From Bacillus pseudomycoides (GTDB lineage: Bacteria; Bacillota; Bacilli; Bacillales; Bacillaceae_G), in the NCBI RefSeq assembly GCF_022811845.1, contig NZ_CP064266.1, forward strand, positions 2,108,001 to 2,172,000: DNA of 64,000 nt, given 5' to 3'. A program made the translations under genes and the position numbers. The first letter of the stretch is position 1, and each line of letters starts with the position of its first letter. The notes beneath the pieces are model-generated. The model ran no database searches and had not been told where the DNA came from. It saw nothing but the letters and a program-made list of their open reading frames with translations. Positions 1 to 8,366 of this stretch are shown piece by piece.

Positions 1-1002
1 ATTGCATTTGCTGTTATTACATTTTTGCATGTTGTGATTGGGGAGTTAGCACCAAAAACATTCGCTATTCAAAAAGCCGAGCAAGTAAGTTTGTTACTAT
101 CGAAGCCGCTCATTTATTTTTACCAGATTATGTATCCATTTATTTGGGCTCTAAATGGTTCAGCTCGCCTGGTGACAGGTATATTTGGATTGTCCCTCGC
201 TTCTGAGCATGAAGTTGCACACTCAGAGGAGGAATTAAGACTCATTTTATCGGAGAGTTATAAAAGTGGAGAGATTAATCAAGCGGAATTTAAATATGTA
301 AATAATATTTTTGAATTTGATAATCGATTAGCAAAAGAAATTATGGTTCCACGCACTGAAATAGTCGGTTTATATGAAGATGAGCCATTTGAGACACATA
401 TTAAAGTGATTGGGCGAGAAAAGTATACAAGGTATCCTGTATTTGGAGAGGATAAAGATGAGATTATTGGGATGGTTAATGTAAAAGACTTATTTATTCG
501 TTATATGGATGGTGGGAAAAATGAAGAATGCTCTATTAGTCCATATATGAGACCTGTTATTGAAGTTTTAGAAAATATTCCCATCCATTATTTGTTACTA
601 CAAATGCAGAAAAGAAGAATTCCATTGGCCGTGTTATATGATGAATATGGAGGAACGGCAGGGATTGTAACACTTGAAGATATTTTGGAGGAAATTGTTG
701 GTGAAATTCGTGATGAATATGATGAAGATGAATACCCTCCTGTTGAACATATAAGTGAAACATATAAAATTCTCGATGGAAAAGTACTCATTAGTGAAGT
801 AAATGATTTGCTTGGTTTACATTTGGTTGCTGATGATGTAGATACGATCGGAGGGTGGATTATGATGCAAACACAGACAATTATGGAGGGAGATGCTATT
901 GAGAAAGATGGCTGGGTTTTCAAAGTACTTGAAAAGGATATGCATCAAATTAAACGAGTAGAAATAAAGAAAATAGAAGCAGAAGACACAGCGATTGCTT
1001 AA
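1..1002 (+). CDS. HlyC/CorC-family CBS-domain membrane protein, 5'-truncated by the window
   Basis: The reading frame is open from base 1, so the start lies outside the window; 333 codons are visible. The visible N-terminal part is the end of a CNNM/DUF21 transmembrane domain (GELAPKTFAIQ motif typical of the family). A CBS pair follows, with MVPRTEIVGLYED near codon 115 and an EYGGTAGIVTLEDILEE block near codon 220, then a C-terminal CorC/HlyC domain. Members are called hemolysin-like or magnesium/cobalt efflux proteins; the substrate is not evident here and the hemolysin name is historical. The stop codon is three bases before a partial bcr1 repeat. No terminator hairpin is obvious after it other than structure inside that repeat. 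Confidence 0.9.
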   Translation: MAFAVITFLHVVIGELAPKTFAIQKAEQVSLLLSKPLIYFYQIMYPFIWALNGSARLVTGIFGLSLASEHEVAHSEEELRLILSESYKSGEINQAEFKYVNNIFEFDNRLAKEIMVPRTEIVGLYEDEPFETHIKVIGREKYTRYPVFGEDKDEIIGMVNVKDLFIRYMDGGKNEECSISPYMRPVIEVLENIPIHYLLLQMQKRRIPLAVLYDEYGGTAGIVTLEDILEEIVGEIRDEYDEDEYPPVEHISETYKILDGKVLISEVNDLLGLHLVADDVDTIGGWIMMQTQTIMEGDAIEKDGWVFKVLEKDMHQIKRVEIKKIEAEDTAIA

Positions 1003-1004
1003 TT

Positions 1005-1090
1005 TTTATTCCGCTATTCCTAGGCGGTAAGCCCCCGCCTCAAGATCCAGAGAAAAACGAGGAAGAGAGGCGTGGGATAATCAGCGCGAA
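1005..1090 (+). repeat. bcr1-type repeat, partial (left half)
   Basis: It begins with TTTAT and then follows the left half of the full copy at 21647 (CCGC stem, CCCxCCT...AGGxGGG internal inverted repeat), with many substitutions. It breaks up near 1090 and lacks the AAGTTTCACTTTAT right end. It directly follows the stop codon of the preceding gene. The rest of the gap to aspA (1091-1283) shows no further feature I can name. Confidence 0.6.
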
Positions 1091-1283
1091 GAAGGGATGC
1101 AACAAATTAATTTCCAATTATGAGTGTGGAATCATCTTCGTAAAAAATCAATATTGTGTACGCGTTTAAAAGAGGTGCTATATAGTGAAAGGATATATGG
1201 AAATAGAACTCTTATAAAGATTATATTTTCATAGAAAATGTTTTTAGGTCATCGATTAGAATGAAAAGTACAGGTGATGAGAA

Positions 1284-2717
1284 ATGATAGCAACGAAAGA
1301 TATACGTATTGAAAAAGACTTTTTAGGAGAAAAGGAAGTACCGCGTGTAGCTTACTATGGTGTTCAGACATTACGTGCTGTAGAGAATTTTCCGATTACA
1401 GGATATCGTATTCATGCGTCATTAATTAAAGCGATGGCAATGGTCAAAAAAGCCGCGGCACTTGCAAATATGGAGACAGGTTATTTGCAAGAAAATATTG
1501 GGGAAGAAATTATAGAGGCTGCTCAGGAAATTATTGATGGAAAATTTTATGAGCAATTTATTGTAGATCCAATTCAAGGCGGGGCAGGGACTTCAATTAA
1601 TATGAACACAAATGAAGTAATTGCTAACCGTGCATTAGAACGAATGGGGTATGAAAAGGGAAGCTATACAATAATCAGTCCCAATACACACGTAAATATG
1701 GCACAATCAACAAACGATGCGTTTCCAACAGGAATTCATATTGCAACGTTAATGATGTTGGAAGAGCTTCTTACTACAATGGATGAACTTCATCTTGCTT
1801 TTAAGAATAAAGCAAAAGAATTTGACCATGTGATTAAAATGGGACGTACGCATTTACAAGATGCCGTTCCAATCCGTCTTGGACAAGAATTTGAAGCTTA
1901 CAGTCGTGTGCTCGGCCGTGATATAAAGAGAATGAAACAGTCTCGTCAACATTTATATGAGGTAAACATGGGTGCAACAGCTGTTGGAACAGGATTAAAT
2001 GCGAATCCTACTTATATTAAACAAGTTGTAAAGCATTTACGAAACTTGAGTGGTTTTCCGCTTGTAGGCGCGGAACATTTAGTTGATGCAACGCAAAATA
2101 CAGATGCTTATACAGAAGTATCTGCAGCGTTAAAAGTATGTATGATGAATATGTCTAAAATTGCAAATGACTTGCGTATTATGGCATCTGGTCCACGTGT
2201 GGGGTTAGCTGAAATTCAATTGCCAGCACGTCAACCAGGATCATCTATTATGCCAGGGAAAGTAAATCCGGTTATGGCAGAAGTGATTAACCAAGTTGCT
2301 TTCCAAGTTATCGGAAACGATCATACAATATGTTTAGCATCGGAAGCAGGGCAATTAGAGCTAAATGTAATGGAGCCGGTGTTAGTCTTTAATTTAATTC
2401 AATCCATTAGCATTATGAATAATGCGTTCCGTGTATTCCGTGAATATTGTATTGAGGGAATTACTGCAAATGAAGAAACACTGAGACAATACGTTGAAAA
2501 AAGTGTTGGGATTATTACAGCAGTAAATCCCCATATTGGATATGAGACAGCATCTCGTATTGCTCGTGAAGCAATTGTTACAGGAAAGTCTGTTCGTGAA
2601 CTTTGTTTAGAACATGGTGTGTTAACAGAAGAGGAACTTGATATTATTTTGGATCCATATGAAATGACACATCCTGAGATTGCGGGAGCGTCGCTGTTAA
2701 AAAATAAAAAATCTTGA
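1284..2717 (+). CDS. aspA: Aspartate ammonia-lyase (aspartase)
   Basis: Cytoplasmic enzyme that deaminates L-aspartate to fumarate and ammonia, feeding the TCA cycle. The 477 residues match the usual length of the aspartase/fumarase class II superfamily. The signature GSSIMPGKVNPV lies at residues 319-330; its flexible loop carries the catalytic serine in this family. The N-terminal block IEKDFLGEKEVP and the GTSINMN and TNDAFPT motifs favour aspartase over fumarase. ATG at 1284 follows CAGGTGATGAG as ribosome-binding site. The gene stands alone and ends in an intrinsic terminator. The superfamily is certain; aspartase is preferred to fumarase from overall motif resemblance. Confidence 0.93.
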   Translation: MIATKDIRIEKDFLGEKEVPRVAYYGVQTLRAVENFPITGYRIHASLIKAMAMVKKAAALANMETGYLQENIGEEIIEAAQEIIDGKFYEQFIVDPIQGGAGTSINMNTNEVIANRALERMGYEKGSYTIISPNTHVNMAQSTNDAFPTGIHIATLMMLEELLTTMDELHLAFKNKAKEFDHVIKMGRTHLQDAVPIRLGQEFEAYSRVLGRDIKRMKQSRQHLYEVNMGATAVGTGLNANPTYIKQVVKHLRNLSGFPLVGAEHLVDATQNTDAYTEVSAALKVCMMNMSKIANDLRIMASGPRVGLAEIQLPARQPGSSIMPGKVNPVMAEVINQVAFQVIGNDHTICLASEAGQLELNVMEPVLVFNLIQSISIMNNAFRVFREYCIEGITANEETLRQYVEKSVGIITAVNPHIGYETASRIAREAIVTGKSVRELCLEHGVLTEEELDIILDPYEMTHPEIAGASLLKNKKS

Positions 2718-2738
2718 TACTGTGTATCGGGATTTTTT
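2706..2738 (+). terminator. Intrinsic terminator of aspA
   Basis: Imperfect hairpin around AATCTTGATAC / GTATCGGGATT followed by a run of T. It overlaps the last codons of aspA. Confidence 0.75.
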
Positions 2739-2804
2739 TATACAAAGGTATGATGGATTCTCATGATTGGAATTAGTGAATGATTTGAGAGAAGAAGGAA
2801 ATAA

Positions 2805-2836
2805 AAAAACGATCCCAATGTCAGGGATCGTTTTCA
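2805..2836 (-). terminator. Intrinsic terminator of the lactate permease gene
   Basis: Perfect hairpin AAAACGATCCC / GGGATCGTTTT with a 7-nt loop, just past the minus-strand stop at 2841. The A-run at 2803-2809 gives a T-tract on the minus strand. Confidence 0.85.
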
Positions 2837-2840
2837 TCTT

Positions 2841-4460
2841 TTAAAAGATATTAAATACAGCGTTAAGTTGAAGTAAGCTAATAATAGCTAAGAAGATTAA
2901 GCTATATTTCATTGCTGTTTTAAATAGAGCAGATTCTTTACCAACTAGTCCAACTGCTGCACAAGCAACTGCTACTGATTGTGGGGATACCATTTTTGCC
3001 ATTGTTCCGCCGACTACGTTTAAGGCAACAAGTGTAGATGGTACCATATCTAATTGTGCTGCAGTTACTGCTTGAAGTGGTGCGAATAATGAACCACTTG
3101 ATACTACGGAACCAGTTAAGAATACGCCGATCCAACCTAAGATTGGAGATAAGATTGGAAACGCATCGCCAGTAGATGATAAAGCTAGCCCAAGAGTAGA
3201 AGACATACCAGAGTAGTTTGTTACATATGCTAATGCAATTACACTACAAATTGTATAAATTGGAGCTTTCAACTCTTTTAATGTTTCAATAGTTAGTTCT
3301 TTAACTAAATTTCCTTTTGCGCGATATACAAGTAGAGATACGATAATTGCTAGTACAATTGCAGTAGTTGTAGATGAAAATACATCTAGTTTGAAGATTG
3401 CTGCAAATGGTGTATCCGCATTTACAATTGGTGTTGTTTTAATAACTTGATTGTGTAAACCAGGAATCTGTATATTCCATACTAAGCTTCCTAACGCACC
3501 ATCTGGAGCGAATAAACTTTTGATTGCTTTTAAATTGAAAATTGTTACGAATGCAGTTAAGAATGCAAATGGTGACCAAGCGTATAAAATTTGTTTCATT
3601 GTGTAACTATGTTTTTTTACCTGTTCTTCAGTTTTAGCTGAAGATTTTGGTTGCCATACACGTAGGAATAATGCGAGTGCAACCATGCTGACAACTGCAG
3701 CGAAAATATCAGTTAATTCTGCGCCAAGATAGTATGTTACAACGAATTGAGTGATAGCGAAAGAACCACCACTTACAAGGATACCTTGCCACGTTTCTTT
3801 AATTCCTTTAAAACCATCTACCATTGCAACAAGTAAGAATGGTAATACAAAGCTGATGAAAGGTAATAATGTTACAGTTTGACGCCCGACAGTTAATGCA
3901 TCCATTTGAGTTAATTGAGCAGGTACTGTAACTGGAATACCCATTGCTCCCATTGCACCACCAGCAATATTTGCAACTAAACAAATACCTGCTGCGTTTA
4001 ATGGGTTAAATCCCATACCTACAAGTAATGCTGCTGTAATTGCAACCGGTACACCGAATCCAGCTGCCCCTTCTAAGAAAGCACCGAAAGAATAAGCGAT
4101 TAATAACACTTGAAGGCGACGGTCATTTGTAATACTTGAAATACTGTCACGAATGACATTAAATTGTTCAGTTTTTACTGTTAATTTGTAAAGGAAAATA
4201 GCTGCAATAACAATTGTACAAATTGGATAAAATCCAGCTGCTACACCAAATGCAGCTGATGATACTGCCATAGTTGCAGGCATTTTGTAAACGAATATGG
4301 CAAGAATGATTGCTAAAATTACGCTATAAAGTCCTGATAAATATCCTTTGATCTTAAATACTGTTAAACAAAGAACAAAGAATAAGATTGGAAGAGCAGC
4401 AACAAGTGCTGATAACCAAATGTTGTTTAACGGATCATAAATGTGTGTCCAAGTACTCAT
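2841..4460 (-). CDS. lctP: L-lactate permease (LctP/LldP family)
   Basis: Polytopic membrane transporter that takes up or exports L-lactate in symport with protons. The 539 residues are hydrophobic throughout and fit the lactate permease family, with its conserved segments FGAFLEGAAGFGVPVAIT (near residue 125) and GVFLTGSVVSSGSLFAPLQ near the C-terminus. The start ATG is preceded on the minus strand by AGGAGTTG. Upstream is a near-ideal sigma-A promoter followed by two 18-bp Rex-type palindromes, which suggests repression at low NADH/NAD+ and induction during fermentation, as known for ldh-lctP in B. subtilis. No ldh gene is adjacent here, so this copy is monocistronic. Confidence 0.93.
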   Translation of the reverse strand: MSTWTHIYDPLNNIWLSALVAALPILFFVLCLTVFKIKGYLSGLYSVILAIILAIFVYKMPATMAVSSAAFGVAAGFYPICTIVIAAIFLYKLTVKTEQFNVIRDSISSITNDRRLQVLLIAYSFGAFLEGAAGFGVPVAITAALLVGMGFNPLNAAGICLVANIAGGAMGAMGIPVTVPAQLTQMDALTVGRQTVTLLPFISFVLPFLLVAMVDGFKGIKETWQGILVSGGSFAITQFVVTYYLGAELTDIFAAVVSMVALALFLRVWQPKSSAKTEEQVKKHSYTMKQILYAWSPFAFLTAFVTIFNLKAIKSLFAPDGALGSLVWNIQIPGLHNQVIKTTPIVNADTPFAAIFKLDVFSSTTTAIVLAIIVSLLVYRAKGNLVKELTIETLKELKAPIYTICSVIALAYVTNYSGMSSTLGLALSSTGDAFPILSPILGWIGVFLTGSVVSSGSLFAPLQAVTAAQLDMVPSTLVALNVVGGTMAKMVSPQSVAVACAAVGLVGKESALFKTAMKYSLIFLAIISLLQLNAVFNIF

Positions 4461-4485
4461 AATAATGACAACTCCTATCTATAAT

Positions 4486-4503
4486 ATGTGAAGATATTCA
4501 CAT
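4486..4503. promoter_or_regulatory. Rex-type operator, promoter-distal copy
   Basis: An 18-bp near-perfect palindrome with arms ATGTGAA and TTCACAT around a 4-bp centre, close to the Rex consensus TTGTGAA-N4-TTCACAA. It lies in the lctP leader. Confidence 0.75.
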
Positions 4504-4506
4504 TAT

Positions 4507-4524
4507 TTGTGAAATGATTCACAA
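4507..4524. promoter_or_regulatory. Rex-type operator, promoter-proximal copy
   Basis: TTGTGAAATGATTCACAA matches the Rex consensus arms exactly. The two boxes are 21 bp apart centre to centre (two helical turns), both downstream of the predicted lctP transcription start. Confidence 0.85.
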
Positions 4525-4540
4525 TCAACTTACATTGCTA

Positions 4541-4569
4541 AGTATATTCCCCTTCAACACTATTGTCAA
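4541..4569 (-). promoter_or_regulatory. Sigma-A promoter of lctP
   Basis: On the minus strand, -35 TTGACA (4569-4564), a 17-bp spacer and -10 TATACT (4546-4541). Transcription should start near 4534, upstream of both Rex boxes. Confidence 0.75.
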
Positions 4570-4641
4570 CGTAAAAAAGTATAATTATTCCATAATAGTG
4601 TCAACTGTAAAAAAAACGCTACATTTTGTTCATAAACTGGA

Positions 4642-4678
4642 CAAAAAGAAGAATCGTGTATATGAAAGTACACGATTC
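4642..4678 (-). terminator. Intrinsic terminator for the thioredoxin-like gene
   Basis: 10-bp perfect stem GAATCGTGTA / TACACGATTC. On the minus strand it is followed by CTTCTTTTTG. It lies downstream of the 4902 gene, beyond a bcr1 element. An open frame across this region (4514-4696) looks non-coding. Confidence 0.6.
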
Positions 4679-4704
4679 CTATATAAAACGAAATAAAAAA
4701 CAAC

Positions 4705-4801
4705 ATAAAGTGAAACTTTAATCAGTGGGGGTTTTCTCCATCCCTCACTGATTATTAGCCCTCACCAATTGGGCTGTTACTGTCTGTTCATGCGGGGGAG
4801 A
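4705..4801 (-). repeat. bcr1-type repeat, internally shortened
   Basis: Starts ATAAAGTGAAACTTTAATCA and carries the AATCAGTGGGGG...CCCTCACTGATT hairpin and the ATTAGCCCTCACCAATTGGGCT segment. It then jumps to a GTTCATGCGGG end, lacking the central stem of full copies. Confidence 0.8.
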
Positions 4802-4901
4802 GGAGATGACTATTTATAGAAGTAATGAGAATTTTTTCTTGTTGCTTTCAGGTTAAAATAGAGAGAAAAATGCAAGTTCTCGTTGTCTTCGTAGTAGCGG
4901 T

Positions 4902-5465
4902 TTATAAACTGTCCATATACTCAACCATATTTTCATATGTCATTGGTCCTACATGTTTAAAATGAATGATTCCTTTTTCATCAAGAATGAAGGAGGTAGG
5001 AATGCTCATGATTTGATATGTTGCGTTTGCTTGTCCTTGTATATCTAATAGAACGGGAAAAGTATATTTGTTTTCTTGGAGAAATTGTTTTACATGATCT
5101 GGACTTTGTTCGCTGGCAGTTGCATTTATAGCGACAACCTCAATTCCTTTTTCTCTCATATCTTTGTGGAATTTTTCCATATCTGGCATTTCTATTTTGC
5201 ATGGTCCGCACCAGCTAGCCCAAAAATTTAATAATATTTTTTTTCCTTTATAATCCGTGAGATATACTTCTTTTCCATCGACTGTTTGTAAGAGAAAATT
5301 AGGAGCAACATTACCAAGCTCTGTTCCAATTGCGATATTTTCTGTTTGGGATTTATGTACTTCTCTATCTTTTAATAGGAAGTTTTGGATAACCGTATAA
5401 CTAAGTGCAATACTAATTAAGCCTATTATTAGCCACTTTTTAATGTTAAGTCCTCCCTTTACCAA
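4902..5465 (-). CDS. Membrane-anchored thiol-disulfide oxidoreductase (ResA/TlpA-like)
   Basis: Thioredoxin-fold protein that reduces disulfides outside the membrane, a role known for ResA and relatives in cytochrome c maturation or spore development. One N-terminal membrane segment (about residues 11-30) anchors it. The TlpA-like domain carries the active site WCGPC with Cys86 and Cys89, and a cis-proline region MSIPTSFILD. Length (187 aa) fits ResA-type proteins. The start is TTG, chosen because GAGGAG lies 8 nt upstream on the minus strand. No resBC or ccd genes are adjacent, so the partner is unknown and a resA symbol is not justified. Confidence 0.88.
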   Translation of the reverse strand: MVKGGLNIKKWLIIGLISIALSYTVIQNFLLKDREVHKSQTENIAIGTELGNVAPNFLLQTVDGKEVYLTDYKGKKILLNFWASWCGPCKIEMPDMEKFHKDMREKGIEVVAINATASEQSPDHVKQFLQENKYTFPVLLDIQGQANATYQIMSIPTSFILDEKGIIHFKHVGPMTYENMVEYMDSL

Positions 5466-5838
5466 AATTTCACTCCTCTCATCGTAACAAAGTGATTTTT
5501 ATAGGTCAAATAGTTAAAAAAGATTACAGTGGTATATCATGTAAGAACAATATTTTACAATATTATTACGAGAGGATTGTAGGTGGGGAAAATATAACAA
5601 AAAGGCTGAGAAAACAGTATTTAGAAGCAAAGTATTCCTATCTGTATGTTTTGCTTTTTCGTTAAGCTGTGTAGTATAATATTCAAAATCAGCAGGGTTT
5701 TTCCCTTAATTGTATGTTGATAAAAGGAGGAAATATTTTTTTATTTTAGGTTGATAAAGTTGTGTCGTAACAGGAAATATAAAAACAAATATATAAAGAT
5801 AAATAAAGAGAAAATAAAATAAAAATGAGGGGAACTTT
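5466..5838. other. Intergenic region, 370 bp
   Basis: Holds the divergent starts of the thioredoxin-like gene and the ArsR-type regulator. Very AT-rich. I see no convincing ORF, riboswitch or hairpin terminator in it. Confidence 0.5.
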
Positions 5839-6126
5839 ATGAACCAAAATCAATTTGATTGTCGTATTTCAGAAGAGGATGTACAAATGCTACGAGCGTT
5901 AGCTCACCCGCTTCGCCTTCGTCTAGTAATGGAGCTGATGGGGCGTGGAACTTGTAACGTAACACAATTGCAGGAAGTATTAGAAATTCCGCAATCAACT
6001 GTTTCGCAGCATTTAACAAAATTAAAGCAAAATAAAGTTGTTCGTTTTGAAAGACGTGGCTTAGAAGTATATTATCAAGTGCATAATGAGAAAGTAAATG
6101 AAGTTGTAAAGACATTATTTTCATAA
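5839..6126 (+). CDS. ArsR-family winged-helix transcriptional regulator
   Basis: A 95-residue cytoplasmic DNA-binding protein. The ArsR-type wHTH spans about residues 12-85, with LAHPLRLRLVMEL as helix 1-2 and the recognition helix region IPQSTVSQHLTKLKQNKVV, followed by a wing RFERRGLEVYYQV. Family members are often metal- or redox-responsive repressors. Cys7 and Cys39 are present, but no classical CxCxxC metal site is seen, so the signal is unknown. ATG at 5839 follows GAGGGGAAC. It is transcribed alone, divergent from the thioredoxin-like gene, and closed by its own terminator. Confidence 0.9.
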   Translation: MNQNQFDCRISEEDVQMLRALAHPLRLRLVMELMGRGTCNVTQLQEVLEIPQSTVSQHLTKLKQNKVVRFERRGLEVYYQVHNEKVNEVVKTLFS

Positions 6127-6142
6127 AATTTGAATATTATGG

Positions 6143-6174
6143 AAAAAATCCGTGTAGAAATACACGGATTTTTT
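6143..6174 (+). terminator. Intrinsic terminator of the ArsR-type gene
   Basis: Perfect hairpin AAAAAATCCGTGTA / TACACGGATTTTTT with a GAAA tetraloop and T-tract. Confidence 0.9.
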
Positions 6175-6215
6175 ATGGAATAGAGTTTTGAAAATATGGA
6201 AAGCTAGGAGGTGTA

Positions 6216-6347
6216 ATAAAGTGAAACTTTAATCAGTGGGGGGCTTCATCCCTCACTGATGATTAGCCCTCACCAATCAGGCTTTTACGGGCAGTTGATC
6301 CCTAAGGCATAAGGCGGGGGGCTTAGTGCCCGTTCATGCGAGATAAA
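6216..6347 (-). repeat. bcr1-type repeat in the sspH leader
   Basis: Reverse-orientation copy, 132 bp, bounded on both sides by ATAAA (6216-6220 and 6343-6347), consistent with a target duplication. It ends 18 bp before the sspH start, immediately upstream of the AGGAGG ribosome-binding site. Confidence 0.9.
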
Positions 6348-6365
6348 TAGAAGGAGGAATAAATA

Positions 6366-6545
6366 ATGGATGTAAAGCGTGTGAAACAAATTTTGTCGTC
6401 TTCAAGCCGAATTGATGTTACGTATCAAGGTGTACCAGTATGGATTGAAAGTTGTGATGAGGGAAGTGGAGTTGCGAATGTACATGATGTGAAAACACCA
6501 CATGAAACCGTACAAGTAGATGTTACAGCGTTAGAAGAGCAATAA
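6366..6545 (+). CDS. sspH: H-type small acid-soluble spore protein
   Basis: A 59-residue protein of the SspH family, minor SASPs made in the forespore and found in the spore core. The protein starts MDVKRVKQILSSSSRIDVTY and continues with GVPVWIESCDE and a C-terminal VDVTALEEQ, which fits the SspH pattern (short N-terminal helix, VxYxGVPV core). The ATG is preceded by AAGGAGGAATAAATA. A bcr1 element occupies the bases just upstream, so the sporulation promoter must lie inside or beyond it; I could not find a clear sigma-G promoter. Some B. cereus genomes carry more than one sspH paralogue. Confidence 0.88.
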   Translation: MDVKRVKQILSSSSRIDVTYQGVPVWIESCDEGSGVANVHDVKTPHETVQVDVTALEEQ

Positions 6546-6581
6546 AAAAAGAGTCTCTCGGTATACGAGAGACTCTTTTTT
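6545..6581. terminator. Bidirectional terminator between sspH and the peptide transporter
   Basis: Perfect 16-bp arms AAAAAAGAGTCTCTCG / CGAGAGACTCTTTTTT around GTATA, with A- and T-runs on both sides. Confidence 0.92.
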
Positions 6582-6592
6582 TATTGCTTTTA

Positions 6593-7984
6593 TTATTCCA
6601 TCATACGTGTAATTTTTTTAGAGAACATAAGAAGTACTAAGCCAAGTACGATTACGATAATACCGATGCTTGCGAATACTTCTAAATATCCTAAAGATTG
6701 TGTGTAAGCTGCTAATATCCCTGATAGCTTATTAGCAAACCCACTACCAGCTAACCATACGCCCATTAATAAAGAAGCTAATTTTACAGGAGCGATTGCA
6801 CTTACCATAGATAGACCGATTGGTGATAGGAATAGCTCACCAATTGTATGGAACAGGTATGTGAAAACGATGAATAATAAATTTGCTTTAGTAGCAATGT
6901 TTGCTTCGTCGCTACCAGTTTTCAGAACAGCTAATGTTAAAACAAGGTAACCGATACCTAGTAAAATCATACCAAATGCCATTTTTGTTGGAATTTTTAA
7001 GTCACCACGTTTTGTTTTAGAAAGCTTTAGCCATAACATAGAAACAAATGGTGCTAATAAAACGATAAATGCTGGGTTAACAGATTGGAACCAAGATGTT
7101 GGAACTTCCCATCCGAAAATTGTGCGATCAACAAAAGTGTTTGTATATAGTGTTAAAGAACTACCAGCTTGTTCAAAACCTGCCCAGAAGAAGACAACGA
7201 AGCAAGTTAAAATGATGATTGCCCAAGTACGGTTCTTTTCTTGTTTTGTTAAAGGTTTTTTCTCAATTACTTTTGCATTTTTGTCTTTTGACTTTTTACC
7301 TATAACTGTTGTTCCTGCTTTACCAAGGTAACGAGGAGCTAATAGGTTAAAGAAAATCTGACCGATAATCATACCGATACAAGCTGCTAAGAATCCATAT
7401 TTATAACCCATTACCATAACGCCATCAACGCTTGTTTTAAAGAAATCTTCTGCTAGGAAACCACAAATAAGTGGTGCAAAGAAAGCCCCTACGTTGATAC
7501 CCATGTAAAAGATTGTGAAAGCACTGTCACGGCGTGAATCATTTTCACCGTATAGTTCACCTAATAGGGTAGAGATATTTGGTTTGAAGAATCCATTACC
7601 GATGACTAATAATCCTAGACCTAAAAAGAGACCGGTTTTTGTATTCATTGAAAATAGTACAAAGTTACCAAGTGCCATAATAATACCGCCAATAGTAATT
7701 GCAAGACGCCTTGGGATAAAGTGGTCAGTTAACCATCCGCCAATAATTGGTGTAAAATATACAAGCATTGTAAATGTACCATAAAGTTGCACAGCATCTG
7801 CTTTATCAAATCCTAAACCACCGCTAACAACAGTTGTTGTTAAATAAAGAACTAAAAGTCCACGCATTCCATAGTAACTAAATCTTTCCCACATTTCTGT
7901 TAAGAACAACAAATATAATCCAGGTGGATGTTTTTTTGGTGATTGTTGTTCTTCAGCTTTTTTTAATTTTAAAGCTGCATCCAT
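6593..7984 (-). CDS. POT-family di-/tripeptide proton symporter (DtpT-like)
   Basis: Proton-coupled oligopeptide transporter of the major facilitator superfamily that imports di- and tripeptides. The N-terminal helix contains the family ExxERFxYYG motif (EMWERFSYYGMRG, near residue 33), and the PTR2 signature region (FTIFYMGINVGAFFAPL) lies in helix 5. The 463 residues give about 14 membrane segments with a charged, lysine-rich loop near residues 225-250. ATG is at 7984. A CodY-like box and an 8-bp inverted repeat lie about 150-220 bp upstream, which would fit nutrient control of peptide uptake. Confidence 0.92.
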   Translation of the reverse strand: MDAALKLKKAEEQQSPKKHPPGLYLLFLTEMWERFSYYGMRGLLVLYLTTTVVSGGLGFDKADAVQLYGTFTMLVYFTPIIGGWLTDHFIPRRLAITIGGIIMALGNFVLFSMNTKTGLFLGLGLLVIGNGFFKPNISTLLGELYGENDSRRDSAFTIFYMGINVGAFFAPLICGFLAEDFFKTSVDGVMVMGYKYGFLAACIGMIIGQIFFNLLAPRYLGKAGTTVIGKKSKDKNAKVIEKKPLTKQEKNRTWAIIILTCFVVFFWAGFEQAGSSLTLYTNTFVDRTIFGWEVPTSWFQSVNPAFIVLLAPFVSMLWLKLSKTKRGDLKIPTKMAFGMILLGIGYLVLTLAVLKTGSDEANIATKANLLFIVFTYLFHTIGELFLSPIGLSMVSAIAPVKLASLLMGVWLAGSGFANKLSGILAAYTQSLGYLEVFASIGIIVIVLGLVLLMFSKKITRMME

Positions 7985-8131
7985 TTGTGCTTCCCCCTAA
8001 TCCTGTATAACGGATATTTATGTAATCATTTTAATTTACAAAATATTTAGAAGTCAATAGAATTATATGGAAATAGAAAGAAAATTTCTTGAACAATCTA
8101 TTGAATCTCTATCCGTTATCGTATTTTTCCC

Positions 8132-8157
8132 TGAAAACGAGATAATAAGCGTTTTCA
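8132..8157. promoter_or_regulatory. Inverted repeat upstream of the peptide transporter gene
   Basis: TGAAAACG - 10 bp - CGTTTTCA, perfect 8-bp arms. No T-tract follows, so an operator is more likely than a terminator. The protein that would bind it is unknown. Confidence 0.4.
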
Positions 8158-8195
8158 AGTGTAGTATTTGAATTCGAAAAGAAAATAAAATAAAG

Positions 8196-8210
8196 ATTAA
8201 TCAGAAAATT
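8196..8210. promoter_or_regulatory. CodY-like box
   Basis: ATTAATCAGAAAATT differs at three positions from the CodY consensus AATTTTCWGAAAATT. It lies upstream of a peptide transporter, a typical CodY target class. Confidence 0.4.
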
Positions 8211-8327
8211 GCGATTAAAATAATTCTTCTGATATAGAGAAAAAATATTTTATTTACTTTTATAATATAACATATTGGGAATAAAAATACAAAATGAAAT
8301 AATGTGACATTTTTGTGTGAGCGAAAT

Positions 8328-8358
8328 GAAAACAGCTCCCGAAAGGGGAGCTGTTTTC
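8328..8358 (-). terminator. Intrinsic terminator of the siderophore-binding protein gene
   Basis: Hairpin GAAAACAGCTCCC / GGGGAGCTGTTTTC with a GAAA-type loop, 9 bp beyond the minus-strand stop. Confidence 0.85.
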
Positions 8359-8366
8359 GAAAAATA

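Noticed and set aside
4514..4696. Plus-strand open frame of 60 codons upstream of lctP
   Set aside because: It covers the lctP promoter, a Rex box and a terminator hairpin, has no SD, and its translation is low-complexity; non-coding.
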